DNA from: Eriocheir sinensis
Lineage: Eukaryota; Arthropoda; Malacostraca; Decapoda; Varunidae
Reading direction: 5' to 3'
Assembly: GCF_024679095.1 (NCBI RefSeq)
Contig: NW_026111743.1
Span: forward strand, 1,100,501-1,164,500
DNA length: 64,000 nt
The translations under genes were made by a program, and so were the position numbers. Below the pieces are notes generated by a model. That model was not told the DNA's origin, ran no database searches, and was given only the letters and a program-made list of their open reading frames with translations. Shown one piece after another: positions 36,701 to 64,000 of this stretch (positions are counted from its first letter, which is position 1; each line of letters opens with the position of its first letter).

Positions 36701-39700
36701 TTTCATGATATTTTGTTTATTTATTTTGACACGAATTTACATTATTTGATATGTATTTTGTATATATATTTTTATACGTATTTACATAATTTCATATGTA
36801 TTTTGTATATATATATCTATAGAAATCTACTTTATTTTATGTGTATTCGTATATATATTTTGAAACAAATTTACATTGTTTTATATGTTTTTTTGAATAT
36901 CTCTTTTAATACAAATTTACCTTACTGTATATGCATTTTGTATATTTATTTCAATACAAATTTAAATATTTTATGTGTATTTTGGTATATATATTTTTAT
37001 AAAAAATGCGATAATTTTTGGGAATTTTGCATCTTTATTTTCATACAAACTTACATTATTTTATTGATATTCTGTGTATTTATTTTGATACGATTTTACA
37101 TTATTTTATTTGTTTTTTGTATATATTTTTTTATACACATTTACATTATTTAATGTGTATCTTGCATATATATTTTATACAAATTTACGTTATTTTAAGA
37201 GTATTTATTTTTATATTTCCATTCAAATTTATATTTATTTTAATTCAAAATTACATTATTTTATGTGTATTTTGTATACATTTTTTTATACGTATTTACT
37301 TAATTTTATGTGTATTTTGTATATATATTTTTAAAGAAATCTACGTTTTTTTATTTGTATTCGTATATATATTTTGAAACAAATTTACATTGTTTTATAT
37401 GTATTTTTGCATATCTCTTTCAATACAAATTTACCTTATTGTATGTGCATTTTGTATATTTATTTCAATCCATTTTAAATATTTTATGTGTATTTTGGTA
37501 TATATTTTTTTATAAGAAATGCGCTATTTTATTGGAATTTTGCATCTTTATTTTCATACAAACTTACATTATTTTATTAATATTCGGTGTATTTATTTTG
37601 ATACGATATTACATTATTCAATTTGTTTTTTGTATATACTTTTTTATACATATTTACATTATTTAATGTGTATCTTGCATATATATTTTATACAAATTTA
37701 TTATCTATTATCTATTTTCATACAAATACACATTATTTTCATGATATTTTGTTTATTTATTTTGACACGAATTTACATTATTTGATATGTATTTTGTATA
37801 TATATTTTTTTACGTATTTACATAATTTCATATGTATTTTGTATATATTTTTATAGAAATCTACTTTATTTTATGTATTCGTATATATATTTTGAAACAA
37901 ATTTACATTGTTTTATATGTATTTTTGAATATCTCTTTTAATACAAATTTACCTTACTGTATATGCATTTTGTATATTTATTTCAATACAAATTTAAATA
38001 TTTTAGGTGTATTTTGGTATATATATTTTTATAAAAAATGCGATAATTTTTGGGTATTTTGAATCTTTATTTTCATACAAATTTACATTATTTTATTGAT
38101 ATTCTGTGTATTTATTTTGATACGATTTTACATTAATCTATTTGTTTTTTGTATATATTTTTTTATACACATTTACATTATTTAATGTGTATCTTGTATA
38201 TATATTTTATACAAATTTACGTTATTTTAAGTGTATTTGTTTTTATATTTTTATTCAAATTTACATTTATTTTAATTCGAAACTACATTATTTTATGTGT
38301 ATTTTGTATACATTTTTTTATTCGTATTTACTTAATTTTATGTGTATTTTGTATATATATTTTTACAGAAATCTACGTTTTTTTATTTGTATTCGTTTAT
38401 ATATTTTGAAACAAATTTACATTGTTTTATATGTATTTTTGCATATCTCTTTCAATACAAATTTACCTTATTGTATGTGCATTTTGCATATTTATTTCAA
38501 TGCAAATTTAAATATTTTATGTGTATTTTGGTATAAATATTTTTATAAGAAATGCGCTATTTTATGGGAATTTTGCATCTTTATTTTCATACAAATTTAC
38601 ATTATTTTATTAATATTCGGTGTATTTATTTTGATACGATGTTACATTATTCTATTTGTTTTTTGTATATACTTTTTTATACATATTTACATTATTTAAT
38701 TTGTATCTTGCACATATATTTTATACAAATTTATTATCTATTATGTATTTTCATACAAATACACATTCTTTTCATGATATTTTGTCTATTTATTTTGACA
38801 CGAATTTACATTATTTAATATGTATTTTGGATATGTATTTATATACGTATTTACATAATTTCATATGTATTTTGTATATATATTTCTATAGAAATCTACT
38901 TTATTTTATGTGTATTCGTATATATATTTTGAAACAAATTTACATTGTTTTATATGTATTTTTGAATATCTCTTTCAATACAAATTTAACTTACTGTATA
39001 TGCATTTTGTATATTTATTTCAATACAAATTTAAATATTTTATGTGTATTTTGGTAAATATATTTTTATAAAATATGCGATAATTTTGGGGAATTTTGTA
39101 TCTTTATTTGCATACAAATTTACATTATTTTATTGATATTCTGTGTATTTATTTTGATACGATTTTACATTATTCTATTTGTTTTTTGTATATATATTTT
39201 TTATACACATTTACATTATTTAATGTGCATCTTGCATATATATTTTATACAAATTTACGTTATTTTAAGTGTATTTGTTTATATATTTTCATTCAAATTT
39301 ACATTATTTGATGTGTATTTTTTATATGTATTTCAATACAAATTTACGAAATTTTATGTGTATTTTGTATATTTATATTTTTACAAATACATATTCTTTT
39401 ACTGGTATTTAGTTTATTTGTTTTGATACGATTTTTATGTATTTTTTGTATTAATTTTTTTATACGTATTTACTTAATTTTATGTGTATTTTGTATATAT
39501 TTTTATAGAAATCTACGTTATTTTATGTGTATTCGCATATATATTTTGAAACAAATTTACATTCTTTTATATGTATTGAGCATATATATTTCTATACAAA
39601 TTTGCATATTTAATTTATTTTATGTGCATTTTTGTACATATATTTTTTTAGAAATTTGCGTTATTTTATGTGTATTTGTATATGTTTTCTCATACAAATT

Positions 39701-39743
39701 TACATTATTTTATTGCTATTTTGTTTATTTATTTTGATACAAA
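33741..39743 (+). repeat. 45-bp satellite, block 18, the longest uniform block
   Basis: About 133 monomers over 6 kb. The left third contains the direct duplicate of 28.96-30.35 kb. The right half contains three tandem copies of the 1,035-bp higher-order repeat (separate entry). No (TA)n tract and no gene. Confidence 0.9.
36482..39560 (+). repeat. Higher-order repeat, about 1,035 bp x 3 (23 monomers each)
   Basis: Two modules alternate. Module alpha starts at 'aatgcgctat' (36482, 37518, 38551; spacing 1,036 and 1,033 bp) and holds the fused monomer 'ttatctattatctat'. Module beta starts at 'atgcgataat' (about 37005, 38037, 39074; spacing 1,032 and 1,037 bp). Each pair is about 23 x 45 bp. The third copy is incomplete at its right end. 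Confidence 0.88.
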
Positions 39744-41182
39744 TGAAAATAGATATACAAAATATACATAAAATAAACTAAATTTGTATTGAAATATATA
39801 TACAAAATACATAAAATAATGTAAATTTGTATCAAAATATTTTAACAGATGCGCATAAAATAACGTAAATTTGTTTTAAAATATACAAAATACACATTAA
39901 ATAATGTAAATATGTATAAAAAAAATATATACAAAACACAAATAGAATAATGTAAAATCGTATCAAAATAAATACACAGAATATTAATAAAACAATGTAA
40001 ATTTGTATGAAAATAAAGATGCAAAATACCCATTAAATAACGCATTTTTTATAAAAATATATATACCAAAATACACATGAAAAAATTAATTTCTATTAAA
40101 ATATATATACAAAATACACATACAATAAGGTAAATCTGTATTGAAATAGATATCCAAAATACATATAAAACAATGTAAATCTGTTTCAAAATATATATAC
40201 GAATACACATAAAATAACGTAGATTTCTATAAAAATATATATACAAAATACACATAAAATGATGTAAATACGTATAAGAAAATGTATACAAAATACACAT
40301 AAAATAATGTAAATTCGTATCAAAATAAATAAACAAAATACCAAAAAAAGAATGTGTATTTGTATAAATATAAATATACAAAATACACGTAAAATAACGT
40401 AGATTTGTATAAAACTATATACAAAAATACACAGAAGTAATTAAATTCGTATGAAAATAGATATACAAAATACAGATAATATAAGCTAAATTTGAATTGA
40501 AATGTATATACAAAATACATAAAATAATTTAGATTTGTATCAAAATATTTATAAAAATACAAATAAAATAACGCATTTTTTTATTTATAAAAATATATAT
40601 ACATAAATACACATCAAAAAATTTAATTTGTATTAAAATAAATATACAAAAAACACACATAATAAGGTAAATTTGTATTGAAATAGATATGCAAAATACA
40701 TATAAAACAATGTAAATTTGTTTCAAAATATATATACAAATACACATAAATTAACGCAGATTTCTATAAAAAATATATATACAAAATACGCATAAAATGA
40801 AGTAAATATGTATAAAAAAAATGTATACAAAATACACATAAAATAATGTAAATTTCTATCAAAATAAATATACAAAATTAAAATAAAAGAATGTGTATTT
40901 GTATAAATATAAATATACAAAATACACTTAAAATAACGTAAATTTATATAAAACTATATACAAAAATACACAGAAGTATTTTAATTTGTATGAAAATAGA
41001 TATACAAAATAAGGTAAATTCGTTTCAAATTCAATAAACAAAATTCAGATAAAAGAACGTATATTTATAGAAAAAATAAATATACAAAATACACATTAAA
41101 TAACGAAAATTTGTATGAAAATATATAAAAAAATAAACAAAAATAATTTCAATTTGTATGAAAATAAATATACAAAATACAC
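39744..41182 (-). repeat. 45-bp satellite, block 19 (inverted)
   Basis: About 32 monomers. The stretch 40050-40560 resembles 1.02-1.48 kb inverted and 60.2-60.6 kb in the same orientation ('agatttctataaaaat', 'gaatgtgtatttgtataaat'). The right end near 41030-41160 resembles the inverted form of 4.56-4.70 kb. Switch at 41183. Confidence 0.87.
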
Positions 41183-44301
<3,119 letters not shown>

Positions 44302-44477
44302 CGTTCTGGCGCAGGCGAGTGTTTATAGTGGCGCCATATTGCATTGGCTCATGCTGCCCCCCGGAACTAGTTCTTGATTCGCTTGGACGGCTTCCTCTAG
44401 AGTCCGGGTTGATGGGTGGTCTTCAGGACAGCATGTGGGTAGTTTTAAGCCACTCGGCGGTGACTGAAAAATCCGAG

Positions 44478-47860
<3,383 letters not shown>

Positions 47861-48118
47861 ATTTTGTATATGTTTTCTCACACAAATTGACATTATTTTA
47901 TTGGTATTTTGTTTATTTATTTTGATACTAATTACATGATTTAATGTGTATTTTGTACATATTTTTTTATACGTATTTACATTTTTTAATGTGTATTTTG
48001 TTTCTATATATTTTTTTTAAAAATTACGTTATTATATGTGTATTTGTATAAATATTTTGATACATATTTACACTATTTTATGTATTTTGTATATATATTT
48101 CAATTCAAATTTGCTTAC
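47861..48118 (+). repeat. 45-bp satellite, block 23
   Basis: Six monomers of the 'gttttctcacacaaattg' / 'gatactaattacatga' series between two close polarity switches; one monomer has the insertion 'tttctatatatttttttt'. Confidence 0.86.
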
Positions 48119-48508
48119 ATTTTTATAAAATATATATACAAAATACTCATAGAATAATGTAAAATTGTATCAAAATAAATACACAGAATGCCAATAAAAT
48201 AATGTAAATTTGTATGAAAATAAAGATGCAAAATACCCATAAAATAAAGCATATTTTTATAAAAATACATATACAAAAATACACAAAGAAAAATTAAATT
48301 TGTTTCAAAATTAATATACAAAATGAACAAACAATATGGTAAATTTGTATTGAAATAGATATGCAAAACACATATAAAACAAGGTAAATTTATTTCAAAA
48401 TACATATAAAATAGCGTAAATTTGTTTCAAAATATATATACGAATACACATAAAATAACATATATTTCTATAAAAATATATACAAAATACACATAAAATG
48501 AAGTAAAT
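48119..48508 (-). repeat. 45-bp satellite, block 24 (inverted)
   Basis: Nine monomers, the shortest inverted block not bounded by (TA)n. One monomer (48395-48412) is reduced to about 27 bp. Confidence 0.86.
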
Positions 48509-50831
48509 TTATTTATTTTGATACGAATTACATGATAATATGTGTATTTTGTACATATTTTTTTTATATGTATTTACATTATTTAATGTGTATTTTGTTT
48601 ATATATTTTTATACAAATTTACGTTATTATAATTTTATGCGCATTTGTTTAAATATTTTTATACAAATTTGCTTTATTTTATGTATTTTGTATATATATT
48701 TCAATTCAAATTTAGCTTATTTTGTGTGTATTTTATATATCTATTTACATACAAATTTAAATATTTCTGTGTATTTTTGTATATAGTATTATATAAATTT
48801 ACGTTATTTTATGCGTTTTTTTTTAATATTTATATTCATACAAATACACATTCTGTTATTGGTATTTTGTTTATTTATTTTATTACGAGTTTACATTATT
48901 TTATATGTATTTTGTATACATTTTTTTATTCGTATTTACTTCATTTTATGTGTATTTTGTATATATATTTTCATTGAAATCTATGTTATTTTATGTGTAT
49001 TCGTATATATATTTTGAAACAAATTTACATTGTTTTATATGTATTTTGCATATCTATTTCAATACAAATTTAAACTAGTGTATGTGTATTTTGTATAATT
49101 ATTTTAATACAAATTAAAAAAAATTATGTGTATATTGGTATATACATTTTTATAAGAAAATGCGTTATTTTATGGGTATTTTTCTTCTTAATTTTCATAC
49201 AAATTTACATTATTTTATTAATATTCTGTGTATTTATTTTGATAAGATTTTACAATATTCTATTTGTGTTTTCTCTATATTTTTTTATACATATTTACAT
49301 TATTTAGTTTGTATTTTATATATATATTTTATACAAATTTACGTTATTTTAAGTGTATTTGTTTATGTATTTTCATTCAAATTTACATTATTTTATCTGT
49401 ATTTTGTATACGTATTTCAACACAAATTGACCTAATTTTATGTGTATTTTGTATATTTATTTTCATACAAGTTTAAATTATTTTTGTGTATTTTTGTATA
49501 TATTTTTATACAAATTTAGGTTATTTTATGTGTATTTTGTATATCTATTTTCATACAAATACATATTCTTTTATCGATATTTTGTTTATTTATTTTGACG
49601 CGAATTCACATTATTTAAAGTGTATTTTGAATATATATTCTTTATACGTATTTACATCATTTCATGTGTATTTTGTATATATATTTCTATAGAAATCTAC
49701 GTTATTTTATGTGTGTTCGTATATATATTTTGAAACAAATTTACACATTATTCTATTTGTTTTTTGTATATACTTTTTTATACATATTTACATTATTTAA
49801 TGTGTATCTTGCATATATATTTTATATAAATTTATTATCTATTATCTATTTTCATACAAATACACATTCTTTTCATGATATTTTGTTTATTTATTTTGAC
49901 ACGAATTTACATTATTTAATATGTATTTTGTATGTATATTTTTATACGTATTAACATAATTTCATATGTATTTTGTATATATATTTCTATAGAAATCCAG
50001 GTTATTTTATGTGTATTCGTATATATATTTTGAAACAAATTTACATTGTTTTATATGTATTTTTGAATATCTCTTTCAATACAAATTTACCTTACTGTAT
50101 ATGCATTTTGTATATTTATTTCAATACAAATTTAAATATTTTATGTGTATTTTGGTATATATATTTTAATAAAAAAATTAGCTATTTTATGGGATTTTTG
50201 CATCTTTATTTTCATACAAATTTACATTATTTTATTGATATTATGTGTATTTATTTTGATACTATTTTACATTTTTCTATTTGTTTTTTGTATATATTTT
50301 TTTTATACACATTTACATTATTTAATGTGTATCTTGCATATATATTTTATACAAATCTACTTTATTTTAAGTGTATTTGTTTATATATTTTCATTCAAAT
50401 TTACATTATTATTTTGATGTGTATTTTATATATGTATTTCAATACAAATTTACCTAATTTTATGTGTATTTTGTATATTTCTTTTCATACAAATTTAAAT
50501 TATTTTTGAGTATTTTATATATAGTTTTATACAAATTTAGGTTATTTTATGTACGCATTTACATTATTTAATGTGTGTTTTGTATACATATTTTTATTCA
50601 AATTTACTTTATTTTATGTGCATTTTTGTACATATATTTTTATAGAAATTTGCGGTATTTGTATATGTTTTCTCATACAAATTTACATTATTTTATTGCT
50701 ATTTTGTTTATTTATTTTGATACGAATTACATGATTATATGTGCATTTTGTACATATTTTTTATATGTATTTACATTACTTAATGTGTATTTTGTTTATA
50801 TATTTTTAAACAAATTTACGTTGTTATATAT
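48509..50831 (+). repeat. 45-bp satellite, block 25
   Basis: About 51 monomers. It holds the fused-monomer marker near 49831 and the 'tgttttctcatac' series at the right end. A 3-bp insertion near 50410 ('cattattattttgatg') shifts the monomer frame. Ends in a short TA-rich switch 'atattatatatgtata'. Confidence 0.88.
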
Positions 50832-53218
50832 TATATATGTATAAAAAAATATATACAAAAAACAAATAGAATAATGAAAAATCGTATCAAAATAAATACA
50901 CAGAATATCAATAAAATAATGTAAATTTGTATGAAAATAAAGATGCAAAATTCCCAAAAAATATCGCATTTTTTATAAAAATATATATACCAAAATACAC
51001 ATAAAATATTTAAATTTGTATTGAAATAAATATGCAAAATGCATATACAGTAAGGTAAATTTGTATTAAAAGAGATATTCAAAAATACATATAAAACAAT
51101 GTAAATTTCTTTCAAAATATATATACGAATACACATAAAATAAAGTAGATTTCTATAGAAATATATATACAAAATAAATATGAAATTATGTAAATACGTA
51201 TAAAAATATATATACAAAATACATATTAAATAATGTAAATTCGTGTCAAAATAAATAAACAAAATATCATGAAAAAAATGTGTATTTCTATTAAAATAGA
51301 TAATAGATAATAAATTTGTATAAAATATATACGCAAGATACACATTAAATAATGTAAATATGTATAAAAAAGTATATACAAAAAACAAATAGAATAATGT
51401 AAAATCGAATCAAAATAAATACACCGAATATTAATAAAATAATGTAAATTTTTATAATAATAAAAATGCAAAATTCCCATAAAATAGCGTATTTCTTATA
51501 AAAATATATATACCAAAATACACATAAAATATATAAATTTGTTTTGAAATACATATGCAAAATGCACATACAATAAGGTAAATTTGTATTGAAAGAGATA
51601 TGCAAAAATACATATAAAGCAATGTAAATTTGTTTCAAAATATATATACAAAATACACATAAAATTAAGTAAATAAGTATAAAAGAAATGTATACAAAAA
51701 ACACATAAAATAATGCAAATTCGAGTTAAAATAAATAAACAAAATATCAATAAAAGAATGTGTATTTGGATAAATATAAATATACAAAATACACATACAA
51801 AATAAACATAAAATAAGGTAAATTTGTAATAAAATATATGTACAAAATACACATAAGATAGTGTAAATTTATATGAAAATATATATACAAATACACATAA
51901 AATACCATGAGTTTGTATAAAAATACATATTCAAAATAAATATTAAATAATGTAAATGCGTATAAAAATATATATACAAAGTACATATAAAATAATGTAA
52001 ATTCGTATCAATATAAATCAACAAAACACCAAAAAAATAATATATATTTGAGTGAAAATAAATTTACAAAATACACATAACAACTAAAATTTGTATTAAA
52101 ATATATACAAAAATACAAAAAAATAATTTGAGTTTGTATGAAAATAGATATACAAAATACACATAAAACTAGGTAAATTTCTTTTGAAATACAAATACAA
52201 AATACACATAAAATAACGTAGATTTTATAAAATTTTATACAAAAATACACAAAAATAATTTAAATTTGTATGAAAATAAATATACAAAATACACATAAAA
52301 TTAGGTAAATTATTATTGAAATACATATACATAATACATATAAAAGAATGTAAATTTGAATGAAAATACATAAACAAATACACTTCAAATAACGTAAATT
52401 TGTATAAAAAAATATGTACAAAACACAAATAGAATAATGTAAAATCGTATCAAAATAAAAAAACAGAATATTAATAAAATAATGTAAATTTGTATGAAAA
52501 TAAAGAAGTAAAATACCCATAAAATAACGCATTTTTTTTTTAAATTATATATATACCAAAATACACATAAAAAAATTTAATTTGTATTAAAATAAATATA
52601 CAAAAAACACATACAATAAGGTAAATTTGTATTGAAATAGATATGCAAAATACATATAAAACAATGTAAATTTGTTTCAAAATATATAAACGAATACACA
52701 TAAAATAACGTAGATTTCTATAAAAATATATATACAAAATACACATAAAATGAAGTAAATACGTATAAAAAAATGTATACAAAATACACATAAAATAATA
52801 TAAATTCGTATCAAAATAAATAAACAAAATACCAATAAAAGAATGTGTATTTGTATAAATATAAATATTCAAAATACACATAAAATAACCTAAATTTATA
52901 TAAAAATATATACAAAAATACACAGAAGTAACTAAATTTGTATGAAAATAGATATACAAAATACACACAAAATAAGCTAAATTTAAATTGAAATATATAT
53001 ACAAAATACATGAAATAAAGTAAATTTGTATCATAATATTTATACAAATACACATATAATAACGTAAATTTGTAGAAAAACACATAAACAAAATACACAT
53101 TAAATAATGTAAATACGTATAAAAAAATATGTTCAAAATACACATATAATCATGTAATTCGTATCAAAATAAATAAACAAAATACCAATAGAGTAATATA
53201 ATTTTGTATGAGTAAACG
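50832..53218 (-). repeat. 45-bp satellite, block 26 (inverted)
   Basis: About 53 monomers. The left part (50.85-51.5 kb) is the inverse of the 1,035-bp repeat series, with the fused-monomer marker near 51300. The middle (51.7-52.2 kb) parallels 32.9-33.4 kb. It ends at the recurrent switch junction (53210-53228). Confidence 0.88.
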
Positions 53219-54318
53219 TGTATGTTGCATATTTTTTCAATACATATTTACCTTATTATATATGCATTTTGTATATTAATTTTAATACAAATTTAATTAA
53301 TACAAATTTAATTATTTGTATCAGTATTTTTATAAACATATGCTTTATTTTATGGGTATTTTGCATTTTTATTTTCATACAAATTTACATTATTTTATTG
53401 ATATTCTGCTCATTCATTTTGATACGAATTGACATTATTCTATGTGTATTTTGTATATATTTTTTATACAAATTTACGTTATTTTATGTGTATTTGTTTA
53501 TATATTTTGACACAAATTTACAATATTTTATGGGTATTTTGTCTATATATTTGAAAAGAAATTTACCTAGTTTAATGTGTATTTTGTATATCTATTTTCA
53601 TAGAAACTCAAATTACTTCTATGTATTTTTGGATATATTTCAATACAAATTTTAGTTATGTTATGTGTATTTTGTAAATTTATTTTCATTCAAATATATA
53701 TAATTTTATTGGTATTTTGTTGATTTATATTGATACGAATTTACATTATTTTATATGTACTTTGTATATATATTTTTATACGCATTGACATTATTTAATA
53801 TTTATTTTGAATATATATTTTATACAAATTCATGGTATTTTATGTGTATTTGTATATATATTTTCATATAAATTTACATTATTTTATGTGTATTTTGTAC
53901 ATATATTTCATTACAAATTTACCTTATTTTATGTTTATTCTGTATGTGTATTTTGTACATTTATATTTGTACAAATACACATTCTTTTATTGATATTTTG
54001 TTTATTTATTTTGATTCAAATTTACATTATTTTATGTGTATTTTGTTTACATTTTTTTTATACGTATTTACTTAATTTTACGTGCATTTTGTATATATAT
54101 TTTTATAGAAATCTACGTTATTTTATGTGTATTCGTATATATATTTTGAAACAAATTTACATTGTTTTATATGTATTTTGCATATCTATTTCAATACAAA
54201 TCTACCTTATTGTATGTGCATTTTATATATTTATTTTAATACAAATACAAATATTTTATGTGTATTTTGTTATATATATTTTTATAAAAAAGGCGTTATT
54301 TTATGGGTATTTTGTATC
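53219..54318 (+). repeat. 45-bp satellite, block 27
   Basis: About 24 monomers, inverted copy of block 17. One monomer carries a tandem duplication of 'aatacaaatttaatt' near 53290-53312. It ends at an abrupt switch after 'tgtatctataaatacac'. Confidence 0.88.
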
Positions 54319-60756
<6,438 letters not shown>

Positions 60757-61604
60757 ATTCCTACGCCGATGATTCCACTCTGCATTATTCAACTTCTTTT
60801 AATAGAAGACCCACCCTTCAGGAACTTAACGACTCAAGGCTGGAGGCTGCAGAATGCTTAGCCTCAGACCTTACTATTATTTCCGATTGGGGCAAGAAGA
60901 ACCTGGTGTCCTTCAACGCCTCAAAAACACAGTTTCTCCACCTATCCACTCGACACAATCTTCCAAACAACTATCCCCTATTCTTTGACAACACCCAGCT
61001 ATCACCTTCCTCAACACTAAACATCCTCGGTCTATCCTTAACTCAAAATCTTAACTGGAAACTTCATATCTCATCTCTTACTAAATCAGCTTCCTCAAGG
61101 CTGGGCGTTCTGTACCGTCTCCGCCAGTTCTTCTCCCCAGCACAGTTGCTGTCCATATACAGGGGCCTTGTCCGCCCTCGTATGGAGTATGCATCTCATG
61201 TGTGGGGGGGCTCCACTCACACAGCTCTTCTGGACAGAGTGGAGGCTAAGGCTCTTCGTCTCATCAGCTCTCCTCCTCATACTGATAGTCTTCTAACTCT
61301 TAAATTCCGCCGCAATGTTGCCTCTCTTTCTATCTTCTATCGATATATCCACGCTGACTGCTCATCTGAACTTGCTAACTGCATGCCTCCCCCCCTCCCG
61401 CGGCCCCGCTGCACTCGACTTTCTACTCATGCTCATCCCTATACTGTCCAAACCCCTTATGCAAGAGTTAACCAGCATCTTCACTCTTTCATCCCTCACG
61501 CTGGTAAACTCTGGAACAATCTTCCTTCATCTGTATTTCCTCCTGCCTACGACTTGAACTCTTTCAAGAGGAGGGTATCAGGACACCTCTCCTACCGAAA
61601 TTAA
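60757..61604 (+). pseudogene. LINE reverse transcriptase C-terminal part, open frame
   Basis: About 282 codons open in one frame from the satellite junction to TAA at 61602-61604. They cover SYADDST (motif C), NASKTQFL, LNILGLSLTQNLNWKLH and the thumb and C-terminal segment ending in 'GHLSYRN'. Motifs 1-4, including motif A, and the endonuclease are missing, so no enzyme can be made. The ATG at 60735 lies in satellite sequence. The lack of any frameshift shows what the intact reading frame of this family looks like over this part. Confidence 0.9.
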
Positions 61605-62911
<1,307 letters not shown>

Positions 62912-64000
62912 TGTATGTTGCTTTTTTTTTAATACAAATTTACCTTATTATATACGCATTTTGTATATTAATTTTAATACAAATTTAATTATTGGATGTG
63001 TACTTTTGTATCAGTATTTTTATAAACATATGCTTTATTTTATGGGTATTTTGCATCTTCATACAAATTAAAATTATTTTTGTGTATTTTTGCATATAGT
63101 TTCATACAAATTTATGTTATTTTATGTACGCATTTACATTAATTAATGTGTGTTGTGTATATATATTTTTATGCAAATTAATTTATTTTATGTGCATTTT
63201 TGTACATATATTTTTATAAAAATTTGCATTATTTGTATATGTTTTCTCATACAAATTTACATTATTTTATTGCTATTTTGTTTATTTATTTTCACACGAA
63301 TTATATGATTATATGTGTATTTTGTACATATTTTTTATACGTATTTACTTTACTTAATGTGTGTTTTGTTTATATATTTTTAAACAAATCTACGTTATTA
63401 TATGTATTTGTATAAGTATTTTGATACAAATTTGCATTATTTTATGTATTTTGTATGTACATTTCAACTCAAATTTAGCTTATTTTAGCTGTATTTTGTA
63501 TATCTATTTTCATACAAATTTAATTACTTCTGTGTATTTTTGTATATAGTTTTATACAAATTTACGATATTTTATGTGTATTTTGTATATTTATATTTAT
63601 ACAAATACACATTCTTTTATTGGTATTTTGTTTATTTATTTTGATACGATTTTACATTATTTTATGTGTATTTTGTATTCATTTTTTTATACGTATTTAC
63701 TTCATTTTATGTGTATTTTGTATATATTTTATAGAAATCTACGTTATTTTATGTGTATTCGTATATATATTTTGAAACAAATTTACATTGTTTTATATGT
63801 ATTTTGCATATCTATTTCAATACAAATTTACCTTATTGTATGTGCATTTTTTATATTTATTTTAATACAAATTTTAATATTTTATGTGTATTTTGGTATA
63901 TATATTTTTATAAAAAATGCGTTATTTTATGGCTATTTTGCATCTTTATTTGCATACAAATTTACATTATTTTATTAATATTCTTTGTATTTATTTTTTA
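62912..64000 (+). repeat. 45-bp satellite, block 32, runs off the window
   Basis: About 24 monomers. 63.58-63.84 kb is the closest uninterrupted equivalent of the LINE copy 1 target (junction equivalent at 63755/63756). The window ends inside a monomer. Confidence 0.88.

Overview
The window is almost entirely (about 93%) very AT-rich satellite DNA from a eukaryotic nuclear genome, with no host protein-coding gene. The best guess at the host is an arthropod, probably a decapod crustacean. This rests on the style of the two LINE fragments, on tRNA-derived SINE-like inserts abutting long (TA)n tracts, and on the overall AT/microsatellite character. It is an inference from memory, not a database result.

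The satellite is built from monomers of about 45 bp (44-46). A typical monomer begins TTTTATGTGTATTTTGTATA and ends AAATTTACATTA. Distinct monomer types recur in a fixed order, forming higher-order repeats; the clearest is a period of about 1,035 bp (23 x 45) repeated three times at 36.4-39.5 kb. The array is cut into about 30 blocks of alternating orientation, with about 28 polarity switches. In the feature list '+' means the TTTTATGTG...AAATTTAC strand is the given strand, and '-' means its complement is. Block edges are good to about 10-15 bp. Thirteen (TA)n tracts, about 1.9 kb in total, lie inside blocks or at switches.

Layout: 0-18.2 kb is satellite with five (TA)n tracts and a palindrome at 13.4-17.2 kb. 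At 18.2-20.9 kb lies a 5'-truncated, frameshifted LINE (endonuclease plus reverse transcriptase). At 20.9-44.1 kb the satellite continues, including the longest uniform block (33.7-39.7 kb). At 44.20-44.56 kb a tRNA-derived SINE sits inside (TA)n. At 44.7-55.8 kb is more satellite. At 56.12-56.34 kb a second pol III-like insert sits inside (TA)n. At 56.5-60.8 kb is satellite. At 60.76-61.69 kb is a second, shorter LINE copy, about 1.2% diverged from the first where they overlap, with an intact frame. At 61.8-64.0 kb is satellite.

Hand-matched landmarks show that the array evolved by segmental duplication and inversion: 2.7-4.55 kb is inverted relative to 41.18-43.14 kb; 43.5-47.86 kb is directly repeated at 55.2-59.85 kb; 28.96-30.35 kb is directly repeated at 34.54-35.94 kb; and one exact polarity-switch junction occurs three times. 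Many long open frames (up to 311 codons) cross the satellite, but they follow from a monomer length divisible by three and are not genes.
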